Assembly: GCA_947630625.1 (NCBI GenBank) | Contig: CANRIL010000015.1 | Span: 1-57,054, forward strand | Direction of reading: 5' to 3' | DNA from: an uncultured Clostridia bacterium | GTDB taxonomy: Bacteria; Bacillota; Clostridia; Oscillospirales; CAG-272 | Length of the DNA stretch: 57,054 bases | In this document: one piece after another, positions 14,854-23,199 of the stretch | How the letters are laid out: every line of letters begins with the position of its first letter | Position numbering within the stretch: the stretch's first letter is position 1 | Made by a program: the position numbers and the translations under genes | Notes under the pieces: model-generated | What the model was told of the DNA's origin: nothing | What the model saw: the letters and a program-made list of their open reading frames with translations, nothing else | Databases searched by the model: none

Positions 14854-16680
14854 TTGGTTAGAAACGATTTACGAAATATCGCGATCATCGCGCACGTTGA
14901 CCACGGCAAGACGACGCTCGTCGATGAAATGCTCAAGCAGTGCGGCGAGTATCATGAGAAGCAGCAGATAACGGAGCGCGTCATGGACTCCGGCGACCTC
15001 GAACGCGAGCGCGGGATAACGATTTTGGCGAAGAACACGTCTGTTGTATATAAGGATGTAAAGATAAATATCGTTGACACTCCCGGTCACGCCGATTTCG
15101 GCGGCGAGGTCGAGCGTATCCTTAAGATGGTGAACGGCGTCCTTCTGCTTGTCGACGCCGCCGAGGGACCTATGCCGCAGACGCGGTTCGTGCTCGGCAG
15201 GGCGATGGAGCTCGGGCACCGCGTGATCGTTGTAATAAATAAGATCGACCGCCCGGACGCGCGTCTCGGAGAAGTCGAGGATGAAATACTTGAGCTGTTG
15301 CTCGAACTGAACGCCTCGACCGAGCAGTTTGATTCTCCGATGATATACTGCTCCGGCCGCGACGGAACGGCTTCGTTCTCTCCGGATGAAAAGGGAACAG
15401 ACTTAGTACCGCTGTTTGACACGATCTTAAAGTACATGCCCGCGCCCGAAGGCGACCCGGAAGCGCCGCTTCAGATGCTGATCTCGAACATCGACTATAA
15501 TGATTACGTCGGCAGGATCGGCATCGGGCGCATCGAGCGCGGAACTATCAAGGTCGGGCAGGTCGTCGAGGTCGTCAATTATCATAGCCCGGATGCGCCG
15601 TCGAAAAAGACGAACGTTGTCTCGCTTTACGAATTTGACGGGCTTTCCCGCCAGCCTGTAAACGAGGCGAAGGTCGGCGACATTGTGTGCTTCTCCGGCG
15701 CGTCCGATATAACGATCGGCGACACGCTGACAGACCCGGCAGCTCCGGAGCCGCTTGAATTTGTCAAGATAAGCGAGCCGACGATCGAAATGACGTTCTC
15801 GGTAAATGACAGCCCGTTCGCGGGGCGCGAAGGAAAGTTTGTCACATCGCGCCAGCTTCGCGCGCGCCTCTACCGTGAGACGCTCCGCGACGTGTCGCTC
15901 CGCGTTTCCGACGGAGACACGACGGACTGCTTCTACGTTGCCGGGCGCGGTGAAATGCACCTCTCCATACTGATCGAGACGATGAGGCGCGAGGGGTACG
16001 AGCTCTGCTGCTCAATGCCGCGCGTGCTGTATCATGAGATAGACGGCGTCCGCTGCGAGCCGATGGAGCGCGTTTCGATCGACGTTCCGGAAGCGAGCGT
16101 CGGAACTGTCATCGAGAAGCTGGGGGCGCGCAAGGGCGAGCTGCTTGAAATGAATTTGACCGGCTCCCGCATGAGGATCGAATATCTGATCCCGTCGCGC
16201 TGCCTGTTCGGTTACAGAAGCGAATTCCTTACCGACACGTGCGGCGAGGGTATCATAAATTCGCTGTTCGCCGGCTATCAGCCGTACAAGGGAGACATAA
16301 CGCTGCGCTACACGGGGTCGCTTGTCGCGTCCGAGTCCGGCGAGGCGACATCTTACGGGCTCTATAATGCTCAGGACCGCGGCGCGCTGTTTATAGGTGT
16401 GCAGACCGAGGTTTACGAGGGGATGATCGTCGGCGAATGCCCGCGCATGGAAAACATCGCGGTCAACGTCTGCAAGAAGAAGCATCTGACCGCCGTCCGC
16501 TCGACCGGCGCCGATGAGGCGCTGCGCCTCACGCCGCCGAAGATATTGTCGCTTGAGCAGGCGATCGAGTTCATAGCCGACGACGAGCTCATCGAGGTCA
16601 CGCCGAAATCGCTCCGTCTGCGCAAGCGCATTCTGAATACGGAGCTTCGCCTCAAGGACGAGGCGAAGAGGCGCAAATAA
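14854..16680 (+). CDS. typA: Translational GTPase TypA/BipA
   Basis: Ribosome-binding GTPase of the EF-G family, involved in ribosome assembly and stress response. The 608-residue length is typical. G1 is AHVDHGKTT near residue 14, the switch region ERERGITI is near 47, DTPGHADF near 72 and NKID near 126. The C-terminal BipA domain includes FLTDTCGEGIINSLFAGY and ends in the LRLRKRILN stretch. I place the start at TTG 14854, which gives the family's usual N-terminus MVRNDLRNIAIIAH; GGACAGGTGA lies upstream. The longer ATG reading would add 45 unrelated residues. Confidence 0.95.
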   Translation: MVRNDLRNIAIIAHVDHGKTTLVDEMLKQCGEYHEKQQITERVMDSGDLERERGITILAKNTSVVYKDVKINIVDTPGHADFGGEVERILKMVNGVLLLVDAAEGPMPQTRFVLGRAMELGHRVIVVINKIDRPDARLGEVEDEILELLLELNASTEQFDSPMIYCSGRDGTASFSPDEKGTDLVPLFDTILKYMPAPEGDPEAPLQMLISNIDYNDYVGRIGIGRIERGTIKVGQVVEVVNYHSPDAPSKKTNVVSLYEFDGLSRQPVNEAKVGDIVCFSGASDITIGDTLTDPAAPEPLEFVKISEPTIEMTFSVNDSPFAGREGKFVTSRQLRARLYRETLRDVSLRVSDGDTTDCFYVAGRGEMHLSILIETMRREGYELCCSMPRVLYHEIDGVRCEPMERVSIDVPEASVGTVIEKLGARKGELLEMNLTGSRMRIEYLIPSRCLFGYRSEFLTDTCGEGIINSLFAGYQPYKGDITLRYTGSLVASESGEATSYGLYNAQDRGALFIGVQTEVYEGMIVGECPRMENIAVNVCKKKHLTAVRSTGADEALRLTPPKILSLEQAIEFIADDELIEVTPKSLRLRKRILNTELRLKDEAKRRK

Positions 16681-16784
16681 ATTTTCCGCTTGGCGTCTGA
16701 ATTGACAATTTCATCGGGATTAATTGACGACGGCGCGCAACGGCCGAGGCGACGCAGAATTTTTTCAATTTAAATTTTCAGCCC

Positions 16785-16813
16785 TTGACAAGGGGCGCGA
16801 AGTATTATATAAT
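16785..16813 (+). promoter_or_regulatory. Sigma-A promoter of T-box/valS
   Basis: -35 TTGACA (16785-16790) and -10 TATAAT (16808-16813), spacing 17 bases, directly before the T-box leader. Confidence 0.9.
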
Positions 16814-16820
16814 GTTTCCA

Positions 16821-17059
16821 CTTAAAGGCGATGACGGGGAGGAGTACGTCCCGACGCTGCCGGGCAGCGAGCCGACGACGGTGAGAGGTCGGCATGGCAG
16901 ATAAAGGATCGGAAGGTCGCCCCACGAGCCGCGCGCGTGAAACCGGGTAACGGTCAAGCGTGCGCCGCGTTCCGAGCGTTATATCGGGCAAGAGTGGGCG
17001 CAATGCGCCAGCTCGGGTGGTACCGCGCGCAAGCGCCCCGGGATTCCGGGGCGCTTTTT
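16821..17059 (+). promoter_or_regulatory. T-box riboswitch of valS
   Basis: A tRNA-sensing leader. It has a kink-turn/AGTA-containing stem I (base GGCGA 16827-16831 with TCGCC 16917-16921), a long stem I hairpin and the hallmark T-box sequence GGGTGGTACCGCG at 17015-17027. A terminator follows: GCGCCCCGG 17033-17041 / CCGGGGCGC 17046-17054 with T5. Uncharged tRNA-Val would stabilise the antiterminator and allow valS transcription. I could not place the valine specifier codon with certainty; the gene downstream supports valine. Confidence 0.93.
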
Positions 17060-17118
17060 ACATTTATGCGGGCGCGTGAAAAATTTAAAAGATCATTTTT
17101 TAAAGGAGACTGTAAATT

Positions 17119-19743
17119 ATGCCGAGAGAATTGCCGAAGACGTATGATCCCGCCGATTTTGAAAGCCGGATATACGAAGAATGGTGTGAAAAGGGCTATT
17201 TCAAGCCGTCGCACGAGGGCGCGCCGACTTATACTATCGTGATCCCGCCCCCGAATATCACGGGTCAGCTCCACATGGGACACGCGCTTGACAACACGCT
17301 TCAGGATATCCTTATCCGCTACAAGCGCATGAAGGGGTTTGATACGCTGTGGGTTCCCGGCACTGACCACGCCTCGATCGCTACAGAGGCAAAAATCGTC
17401 GAGTCGATGCGCAAGGAAGGGCTTACAAAAGAGGATGTAGGAAGGGAAGGATTCCTCGAACGCGCGTGGAAGTGGCGCGAACAGTACGGAAACAGGATCG
17501 TTTCGCAGCTCAAGAAGCTCGGTTCGTCGTGCGATTGGAGCCGCGAGCGCTTCACGCTTGACGAGGGCTGCTCGGAGGCTGTCCGCGAGGTGTTTGTCCG
17601 CCTCTACGAAAAGGGACTTATCTATCGCGGCGAGAGGATCATAAACTGGTGCCCGCACTGCAAAACATCGATTTCGAACGCCGAGGTCAATTACGAAGAC
17701 CAGGCGAGCCATTTCTGGCACATCAAATACCCGCTCGTCGGCGGTGGCGGATACGTCGAGGTCGCGACGACGCGGCCTGAGACGCTGCTCGGCGATACTG
17801 CCGTCGCCGTCAACCCCGAAGACGAGAGATACAAGCATCTGATCGGGCAGTACTGCGTGCTCCCACTCGTAGGCAGACGCATTCCGATCGTCGCCGACGA
17901 GCACGCACAGCTCGACAAGGGGACGGGCTGCGTCAAGATCACGCCCGCCCACGACCCGAACGACTTTGAAGTCGGCAGGCGCTGCCATCTTCCGATGGAG
18001 GTCGTTCTGACCGAGGACGCGAAGATAACGGACAATTATCCGAAATACGCCGGGATGGACAGATACGAGGCGCGCAAAGCGATCGTTGATGATCTTGAAG
18101 CCGGCGGGTATCTTTGCGGGATAGAAGACCTTTCACACGAGGTCGGGACATGCTATCGCTGCGGCACGACGATCGAGCCGATGATAAGCTTGCAGTGGTT
18201 CGTCAGGATGGAGCCGCTCGCGGGTCCCGCGATCAAGGCCGTTAAAGAAGGCAAAACGCGGTTCGTACCCGAACGGTTTGACAAGAACTACATGCACTGG
18301 ATGGAGAACACGCAGGACTGGTGCATTTCACGCCAGCTCTGGTGGGGACACCGCATACCGGCGTTTTATTGCGACGAATGCGGAGAGACGGTCGTGACGA
18401 AGGAAACGCACGCGGTCTGCCCCAAGTGCGGACGCGAAATGAGGCAGGACCCCGACACGCTTGACACGTGGTTCTCTTCCGCGCTCTGGCCGTTCTCGAC
18501 GCTCGGCTGGCCGCACGACACGCCCGATCTGCGCCGGTTCTACCCGACAAACACGCTTGTGACCGGATATGATATAATCACGTTCTGGGTGTCGAGGATG
18601 ATATTCTCCGCGCTCGAATATACGGGGCAGGTCCCGTTCGACACGGTGCTCATCCACGGCCTTGTCCGCGACGCGCAGGGGCGCAAAATGTCAAAATCGC
18701 TCGGCAACGGCATCGACCCGCTTGAGATCATCGACAAATACGGCGCGGACGCGCTGAGATTTGCGCTTGCAACGGGAAATTCGCCCGGAAACGACATGCG
18801 TTTCTCCGATGAGAGGATCGAGGCGGCGCGCAATTTCGTCAACAAGCTCTGGAACGCGGCACGGTTCGCGCTGATGAATCTCGACATTGACGAGGTGAAA
18901 AAGCCCGAGGCGGAGTCGCTTTCGCCGGAGGACAAGTGGATACTGACGCAGTATGAATCGACGGTCCTCTCCGTCACGGCGGCGCTCGAAAAATATGAGC
19001 TCGGCATCGCGCTCTCAAACCTTTATAACTTCGTTTGGGACGTGCTCTGCGACTGGTATATCGAGCTTTCAAAGACATCGCTTTCGGACAAGGGCACGGA
19101 GGCGAACAAGCGCACGCAGAACACGCTCGCGTTCGTGCTCGGCGGCACGCTGCGGCTGCTGCATCCGTTTCTGCCGTTCGTCACGGAGGAGATATTCATG
19201 TCGCTGCCGCACTCCGATACGGACTGCGAGAGCATCATGATCTCGCCGTATCCGGAATATGACGAAAGCCTTGTGTTTGACGCGGAATCGAAGGAGATGG
19301 ACGCCGTTATCGAGGCGATCCGCGCGATCAGGACGCGCAGGGCGGAGATGAATGTTCCGCCGTCAAGGCGCGCGAAGGTCCTGCTCGACGCGAAGCAGCC
19401 GGCAATATTCGCCGGCAAGGAGCCGTTCTTCTGCCGTCTCGCGTCGGCGTCCGGAATAGAGATGACTAACGGCGCGCCGGAGGGCGCAGTCGTGAGACTC
19501 GTCACGAACGCGGCGACCGTTTATATGCACCTCGGCGAGCTCGTTGACCTTGACGCGGAGCGCGCAAGGCTTAAAAAGGAGCTCGAAAAGTGCGATAGCG
19601 AGATCAGGCGGCTTGACGGGAAGCTTTCAAATCAGGGATTCATTTCGAAGGCGCCCGCCGCGGTCGTCGAGGGTGAACGCGCGAAGCTTGAGAAGGCGCG
19701 CGAGCTGAAAAAATCGCTCGAAGCGTCGCTCGCGGAGCTGTGA
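17119..19743 (+). CDS. valS: Valyl-tRNA synthetase
   Basis: Charges tRNA-Val with valine and edits threonine. The 874-residue class I synthetase has the PPPNITGQLHMGHALDNTLQD signature near residue 40, with the HxGH motif. The editing domain includes TTRPETLLGDTAVAVNP, the KMSKSLGN motif lies in the C-terminal half of the catalytic domain, and a C-terminal coiled coil (LDAERARLKKELEK onward) is present. These are all complete. The ATG follows AAAGGAGA. Regulation is by the T-box upstream. The next gene, rpsF, has its own promoter. Confidence 0.98.
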   Translation: MPRELPKTYDPADFESRIYEEWCEKGYFKPSHEGAPTYTIVIPPPNITGQLHMGHALDNTLQDILIRYKRMKGFDTLWVPGTDHASIATEAKIVESMRKEGLTKEDVGREGFLERAWKWREQYGNRIVSQLKKLGSSCDWSRERFTLDEGCSEAVREVFVRLYEKGLIYRGERIINWCPHCKTSISNAEVNYEDQASHFWHIKYPLVGGGGYVEVATTRPETLLGDTAVAVNPEDERYKHLIGQYCVLPLVGRRIPIVADEHAQLDKGTGCVKITPAHDPNDFEVGRRCHLPMEVVLTEDAKITDNYPKYAGMDRYEARKAIVDDLEAGGYLCGIEDLSHEVGTCYRCGTTIEPMISLQWFVRMEPLAGPAIKAVKEGKTRFVPERFDKNYMHWMENTQDWCISRQLWWGHRIPAFYCDECGETVVTKETHAVCPKCGREMRQDPDTLDTWFSSALWPFSTLGWPHDTPDLRRFYPTNTLVTGYDIITFWVSRMIFSALEYTGQVPFDTVLIHGLVRDAQGRKMSKSLGNGIDPLEIIDKYGADALRFALATGNSPGNDMRFSDERIEAARNFVNKLWNAARFALMNLDIDEVKKPEAESLSPEDKWILTQYESTVLSVTAALEKYELGIALSNLYNFVWDVLCDWYIELSKTSLSDKGTEANKRTQNTLAFVLGGTLRLLHPFLPFVTEEIFMSLPHSDTDCESIMISPYPEYDESLVFDAESKEMDAVIEAIRAIRTRRAEMNVPPSRRAKVLLDAKQPAIFAGKEPFFCRLASASGIEMTNGAPEGAVVRLVTNAATVYMHLGELVDLDAERARLKKELEKCDSEIRRLDGKLSNQGFISKAPAAVVEGERAKLEKARELKKSLEASLAEL

Positions 19744-19788
19744 TTGCGTCATTTTCGCAATTTTATCGGAAAATCTCACCTTTTATGA

Positions 19789-19817
19789 TTGACACGCAAA
19801 ATCATTTGTGGTATAAT
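19789..19817 (+). promoter_or_regulatory. Sigma-A promoter of rpsF-ssb-rpsR
   Basis: -35 TTGACA (19789-19794) and -10 TATAAT (19812-19817), spacing 17 bases. The roughly 75-base leader contains TGCGGAGTCCG and CATGCGGCGG elements that could form the S6:S18 autoregulatory hairpin known upstream of many rpsF operons; I could not confirm the fold. Confidence 0.88.
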
Positions 19818-19899
19818 GTCTTAGTCTGGACAACTTCCTTACCGCTGCGGAGTCCGACAATTATCATGCGGCGGTCACAAGTCCATGAGGAGGTAAAAC

Positions 19900-20403
19900 A
19901 TGGAAAACATCAAAAACACCTATGAAGTGCTGTATGCTCTCAGCCTGAAAAACGGCGAGGAGACGGCACAGGCGACATCTGAAAGGCTGAAAGGTCTGAT
20001 CGAGGCAAACGCTGAGATCGTCGCCGTCGACGTATGGGGAAAGCGCAGACTTGCTTATCCCATCAATTACGAAAAAGAGGGCTATTATGTGCTCATCTAT
20101 TTCAGCTCAGCGCCTGATTTCGTCGCTGAGCTGACACGTGTCCTCGGCATCACAGAAGATGCGCTTCGTTACATCGTTCTCGCCGTAGACGAGAAGAAGC
20201 AGACGATCAGCGTCAGAGGCAGCGCACCAGAGCCCGAAGAAACAGAAGACGAAGAAGAAGCCGTTTCGGCAGCAGAGGAAGCTCCGGCAGAGGAGCCCGC
20301 AGAGGCTGAGGAAGCAGCTGCTGAAGATGCTGAAGCCGCACCGGCAGAGGCTCCCGCTGAGGCGGAGGCTCCGGCAGCGGAAGAAGCTCCTGCTGCTGAA
20401 TAA
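19900..20403 (+). CDS. rpsF: 30S ribosomal protein S6 with long acidic tail
   Basis: Small-subunit protein that binds 16S rRNA together with S18. Residues 1-98 form the S6 domain (TYEVLYALSLKN, GKRRLAYPINYEKEGYY). Residues from about 110 to 167 are an Ala/Glu/Pro-rich acidic tail absent from short S6 forms. First gene of the classic rpsF-ssb-rpsR operon, 16 bases before ssb. The ATG follows GAGGAGG. Confidence 0.97.
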   Translation: MENIKNTYEVLYALSLKNGEETAQATSERLKGLIEANAEIVAVDVWGKRRLAYPINYEKEGYYVLIYFSSAPDFVAELTRVLGITEDALRYIVLAVDEKKQTISVRGSAPEPEETEDEEEAVSAAEEAPAEEPAEAEEAAAEDAEAAPAEAPAEAEAPAAEEAPAAE

Positions 20404-20419
20404 AAAGGAGGGGTAAGAG

Positions 20420-20878
20420 TTGGCTAATTTTAATCTGAACCGTGTCATCCTCGGAGGCAGACTCACTGCTGACCCCGAGCTCAGGATGACACAGACAAAT
20501 ACACCTGTAACGTCATTCACGTTGGCCGTAAACAGGCATTATCAGTCCAAAAATCAGGACGCTCAGCAGGCGGATTTCATCAGATGCACTGCATGGCGCA
20601 ACCAGGCGGAGTTCATTTCCCGCTATTTCAGGCGCGGCAGCTCCATCTGCATCGAAGGTTCGATCCAGACGAGGTCATGGACTGACCAGCAGGGACAGAA
20701 GCAGTTTTCGACCGAGGTACAGGTTGACAACGTCTATTTCGTAGACGCAAAGGGAGAGGGCGGGGCCGCTCCGTCTTCATACACACCCGATTCATACGGC
20801 GCGCCGACATATACGGGCGGAGGTTCATCCGCTCCCAAATTCGAAGAGATCTCTGATGACGACGATCTGCCGTTCTGA
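20420..20878 (+). CDS. ssb: Single-stranded DNA-binding protein
   Basis: Coats single-stranded DNA in replication and repair. The 152-residue protein has the N-terminal OB fold (NRVILGGRLTADPELR, with FIRCTAWRNQAEFISRYF) and a disordered Gly/Ser/Pro-rich region. The C-terminal tip DDDDLPF recruits partner proteins. The start is TTG at 20420, with AAGGAGGGG at a good distance; there is no in-frame ATG giving the usual N-terminus. It lies between rpsF and rpsR as in most Firmicutes. Confidence 0.96.
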   Translation: MANFNLNRVILGGRLTADPELRMTQTNTPVTSFTLAVNRHYQSKNQDAQQADFIRCTAWRNQAEFISRYFRRGSSICIEGSIQTRSWTDQQGQKQFSTEVQVDNVYFVDAKGEGGAAPSSYTPDSYGAPTYTGGGSSAPKFEEISDDDDLPF

Positions 20879-20912
20879 GCGGAATTATATGAAAGGATAA
20901 AGGTTTTATATT

Positions 20913-21239
20913 ATGGATAACAATAACAGCGAAAACATGACGCCGAAGACTGACGCCAAAGCAGTCGAGGGCAAGGCTGCCGAAGCGAGAACGGACGCTG
21001 CCGGACAGCGCCAGTACCGTCAGCCGCAGAAGAGACGCAAGAAGGTCTGCGTTTTCTGCCAGGACAAGATCAGTTATATCGACTATAAGGATACGGCTCG
21101 CCTCCGCAAGTTCGTCTCCGAGCGCTCGAAGCTTCTGCCCCGCAGAGTTACAGGCACGTGTGCAAAGCATCAGCGCCAGCTCACGCTCGCTATAAAGCGT
21201 TCGCGTCAGATGGCTCTCATGCCGTATATCTCCGACTGA
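20913..21239 (+). CDS. rpsR: 30S ribosomal protein S18
   Basis: Small-subunit protein, partner of S6. The 108-residue protein has a 35-residue charged N-terminal extension, then the S18 domain with [32 protein letters not shown] and [26 protein letters not shown]. Cys pairs in VCVFC and GTCAKH suggest a zinc-binding form. The ATG is preceded by AAAGGATAAAGG. It is last in the operon; a terminator follows 16 bases later. Confidence 0.97.
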   Translation: MDNNNSENMTPKTDAKAVEGKAAEARTDAAGQRQYRQPQKRRKKVCVFCQDKISYIDYKDTARLRKFVSERSKLLPRRVTGTCAKHQRQLTLAIKRSRQMALMPYISD

Positions 21240-21255
21240 GAATAAAACTTTATCT

Positions 21256-21286
21256 GGGGAAGGACTTTTGCAAAAAGTCCTTCCCC
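21256..21286 (+). terminator. Terminator of the rpsF operon
   Basis: Near-perfect hairpin GGGGAAGGACTTTT / AAAAAGTCCTTCCCC followed by TGTGATGTTTT. The T-tract is imperfect, so some read-through into the decarboxylase gene is possible. Confidence 0.75.
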
Positions 21287-21322
21287 TGTGATGTTTTCGA
21301 AATTTTTTACGGGAGGCGCGAG

Positions 21323-22900
21323 ATGCTGTTTGATAAATTGAAGAAATATTCCGCCGGCGGCGCGCTCCCGATGCACATGCCGGGGCACAAGCGCAACGCG
21401 GAAGCTTTTCCGTGGCTCTCCGGGCTTGCCGACATCGACATAACGGAAATCGCGGGATTTGACAATTTAAACGACCCGCACAGTATCTTCGCGTCGCTTG
21501 AGGAACGCATGGCAAATCTGCGCGGAGCCGGGGGGTGTATCTGCCTTGTGAACGGCTCAACGTCCGGCGTGCTCGCCGCAGTTTCGGCGGTGCTCGAGGG
21601 CGGCGGCGATTTTCTGTTCGCGCGCGGTTCGCATAAATCCGTATACAGCGCCGCCGAGCTCATGGGGGCGGACGTTTTTTATCTTGTGCCGGAAATTGAA
21701 GAGGGGTTTGGCGTATGGGGCTCCGTGCGCGCCTCTGACGTTGAAAAGGCGCTAAAAGAGCACCCACGCGTTAAGCTCGTGTCGGTCACGAGCCCGACTT
21801 ACGAGGGCGTTATAAGCGACATCCGCGAGATCGCGGATGTGTGCCACGCGCACGGCGCGGCGCTGTTTGTTGACGAGGCGCACGGAGCGCATCTCGGTTT
21901 CGGCGGATTTCCTGAAAGCGCCGTTTCATGCGGCGCTGACCTCGTTGTCGAGAGTCTGCACAAGACGCTGCCGAGCTTGACGCAGACGGCGGCGCTTTAT
22001 GTGAGCGGGGATATCGTGGACGCGCGCGAGGTGAGGCGGTGCGCGGCGATGTTCCAGTCGAGCAGCCCGTCGTATATTCTCTCCGCGTCGATAGACGGCT
22101 GCGTTGAATTCATGGAGCGGAGCGGCGTGGAGGCGGCGGAGAGGTGGCTCTGCGCGCTCACGGAGTTTTATAAATCGACGTGCGGGCTAAAAAACGTTAA
22201 ATTTTTGTCGGGCGACGGATTTTTCGCGCGGGATATGTCAAAAATCGTTTTCTCCGTGCCGGGATTCAGCGGGGAAGATATAATGAACCTTTTCCGCCGC
22301 AGATTCAATATCGAGCTTGAAATGGCGGCGGGAGGATACGCGGTCGCGATGACGGGAATGGGCGATACAGACGCTTCGATCAAAGCGCTGGCAGACGCGA
22401 TCATCAAGATGGACAAAATATCAGTCGGCGCGGTTGGGTGCGGCGAGGCGTCCCGGTGCGAGGTACAGGGCGGCGCGGTTGGATGCGGCGAGGCGTCCCG
22501 GTGCGGGGCACCGGACGGCGAGGTGTCATGTGACAAAGCGTCATCCGGCAAAGCGCCAAACGGCGAGACGCCATTTTGCAATGTGCCATCTGGCAAAGCG
22601 GCAAACGGTGAGGCGCCTTTCTGCGCGGCAAAATGTGCGAAGGGATGCGCGGCGTTTACGCTGCCGGAGGTCAGGATGAAGGCGAAGGACGCCGTGACTG
22701 CCGAGGGGAGATTTTACCGCGTCGCGGACGCGGTCGGTAAGATATCGGGCGAGTACGTGTGGGCATATCCGCCCGGCGTGCCGCTGCTCGTCCCCGGCGA
22801 GGTGATCGACGGCGAGCTCGCAGAGAAAATTTTGACGTCGGGGCTCTATTCGACAAGAGGAAAACTTCCGGCGCAAATATTTTGTGTCGGGGAATATTGA
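21323..22900 (+). CDS. Orn/Lys/Arg decarboxylase-like PLP enzyme with Cys-rich repeat insert
   Basis: A 525-residue fold-type I PLP enzyme of the SpeA/CadA-like branch found in Firmicutes. It has HMPGHKRN near residue 18, NGSTSGVLAAVSAV, VDEAHGAHLGFG and the PLP lysine in ESLHKTLPSLTQ; a C-terminal GEYVWAYPPGVPLLVPGE is conserved. It would decarboxylate a basic amino acid to a polyamine; which one is not clear. Residues about 369-443 are an insertion of five 15-residue repeats rich in Gly, Ala, Ser and Cys, placed between the large and C-terminal domains. ATG 21323 follows GGGAGG. No own promoter was seen, so it may share the rpsF transcript. Confidence 0.85.
   Translation: MLFDKLKKYSAGGALPMHMPGHKRNAEAFPWLSGLADIDITEIAGFDNLNDPHSIFASLEERMANLRGAGGCICLVNGSTSGVLAAVSAVLEGGGDFLFARGSHKSVYSAAELMGADVFYLVPEIEEGFGVWGSVRASDVEKALKEHPRVKLVSVTSPTYEGVISDIREIADVCHAHGAALFVDEAHGAHLGFGGFPESAVSCGADLVVESLHKTLPSLTQTAALYVSGDIVDAREVRRCAAMFQSSSPSYILSASIDGCVEFMERSGVEAAERWLCALTEFYKSTCGLKNVKFLSGDGFFARDMSKIVFSVPGFSGEDIMNLFRRRFNIELEMAAGGYAVAMTGMGDTDASIKALADAIIKMDKISVGAVGCGEASRCEVQGGAVGCGEASRCGAPDGEVSCDKASSGKAPNGETPFCNVPSGKAANGEAPFCAAKCAKGCAAFTLPEVRMKAKDAVTAEGRFYRVADAVGKISGEYVWAYPPGVPLLVPGEVIDGELAEKILTSGLYSTRGKLPAQIFCVGEY
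22427..22651 (+). repeat. Five tandem 45-bp in-frame repeats in the decarboxylase gene
   Basis: The first two units are nearly identical at a period of exactly 45 bases (CGGCGCGGTT at 22426 and 22471). Three more diverged units keep the 15-residue reading pattern, such as DGEVSCDKASSGKAP and NGETPFCNVPSGKAA. The unit number could vary by slippage. Confidence 0.75.
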
Positions 22901-22925
22901 CGGACTCGCAAAAGTGTTGTATAAT
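22897..22925 (+). promoter_or_regulatory. Sigma-A promoter of SCIFF and its maturase
   Basis: -35 TTGACG (22897-22902, overlapping the decarboxylase stop codon) and -10 TATAAT (22920-22925), spacing 17 bases. The SCIFF start is about 38 bases downstream. Confidence 0.85.
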
Positions 22926-22963
22926 ATATGAGCATGAACTTTGGAGAAAGGGGGATATTCAGG

Positions 22964-23125
22964 ATGAAGCGCATCAAGACCATAGAGACCCGCGATCTCA
23001 AGAAGAGCGCTGTCAACGGCGGATGCGGCGAATGCCAGACCTCCTGCCAGTCAGCGTGCAAGACCTCCTGCGGCGTCGCAAACCAGAAGTGCGAGAACAA
23101 GGGGGCAAACAGCCGCAAGGCGTAA
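22964..23125 (+). CDS. scfA: SCIFF ranthipeptide precursor
   Basis: A 53-residue precursor of the SCIFF (six cysteines in forty-five) family, a ribosomal peptide that is near-universal in Clostridia. The leader is MKRIKTIETRDLKKSAVNGG. The core has the six cysteines in the family spacing, C-x2-C-x3-C-x3-C-x3-C then C seven residues on. The partner radical SAM enzyme links Cys sulfur to other residues as thioethers. The start is ATG 22964 behind AAAGGGGG. A terminator lies between it and the maturase, which would lower maturase expression. Its biological role is not established. Confidence 0.95.
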   Translation: MKRIKTIETRDLKKSAVNGGCGECQTSCQSACKTSCGVANQKCENKGANSRKA

Positions 23126-23135
23126 GACCGAGTGA

Positions 23136-23169
23136 TACCGCCGGCGCCGGGCGCAGGCGGTATTTTTTT
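23136..23169 (+). terminator. Terminator between SCIFF and its maturase
   Basis: Stem TACCGCC / GGCGGTA with a 13-base GC-rich loop and T7. Partial read-through would set a high peptide-to-enzyme ratio. Confidence 0.85.
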
Positions 23170-23199
23170 CGGTTCACGCATAAAAGCGAGGAAAATATA

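Noticed and set aside
16882-16895. GTGAGAGG motif suggesting another group II intron
   Set aside because: It lies in stem I of the valS T-box, without a domain V hairpin.
22425-22655. The repeats as a CRISPR array
   Set aside because: Units are directly abutting and in frame, with no spacers.
22404-22679. Repetitive frames on both strands in the repeat region
   Set aside because: They arise from the 45-bp tandem repeats inside the decarboxylase gene.
23136-23169. The hairpin between SCIFF and maturase as an operon break
   Set aside because: No promoter is visible between it and the maturase, so read-through is more likely than separate units.
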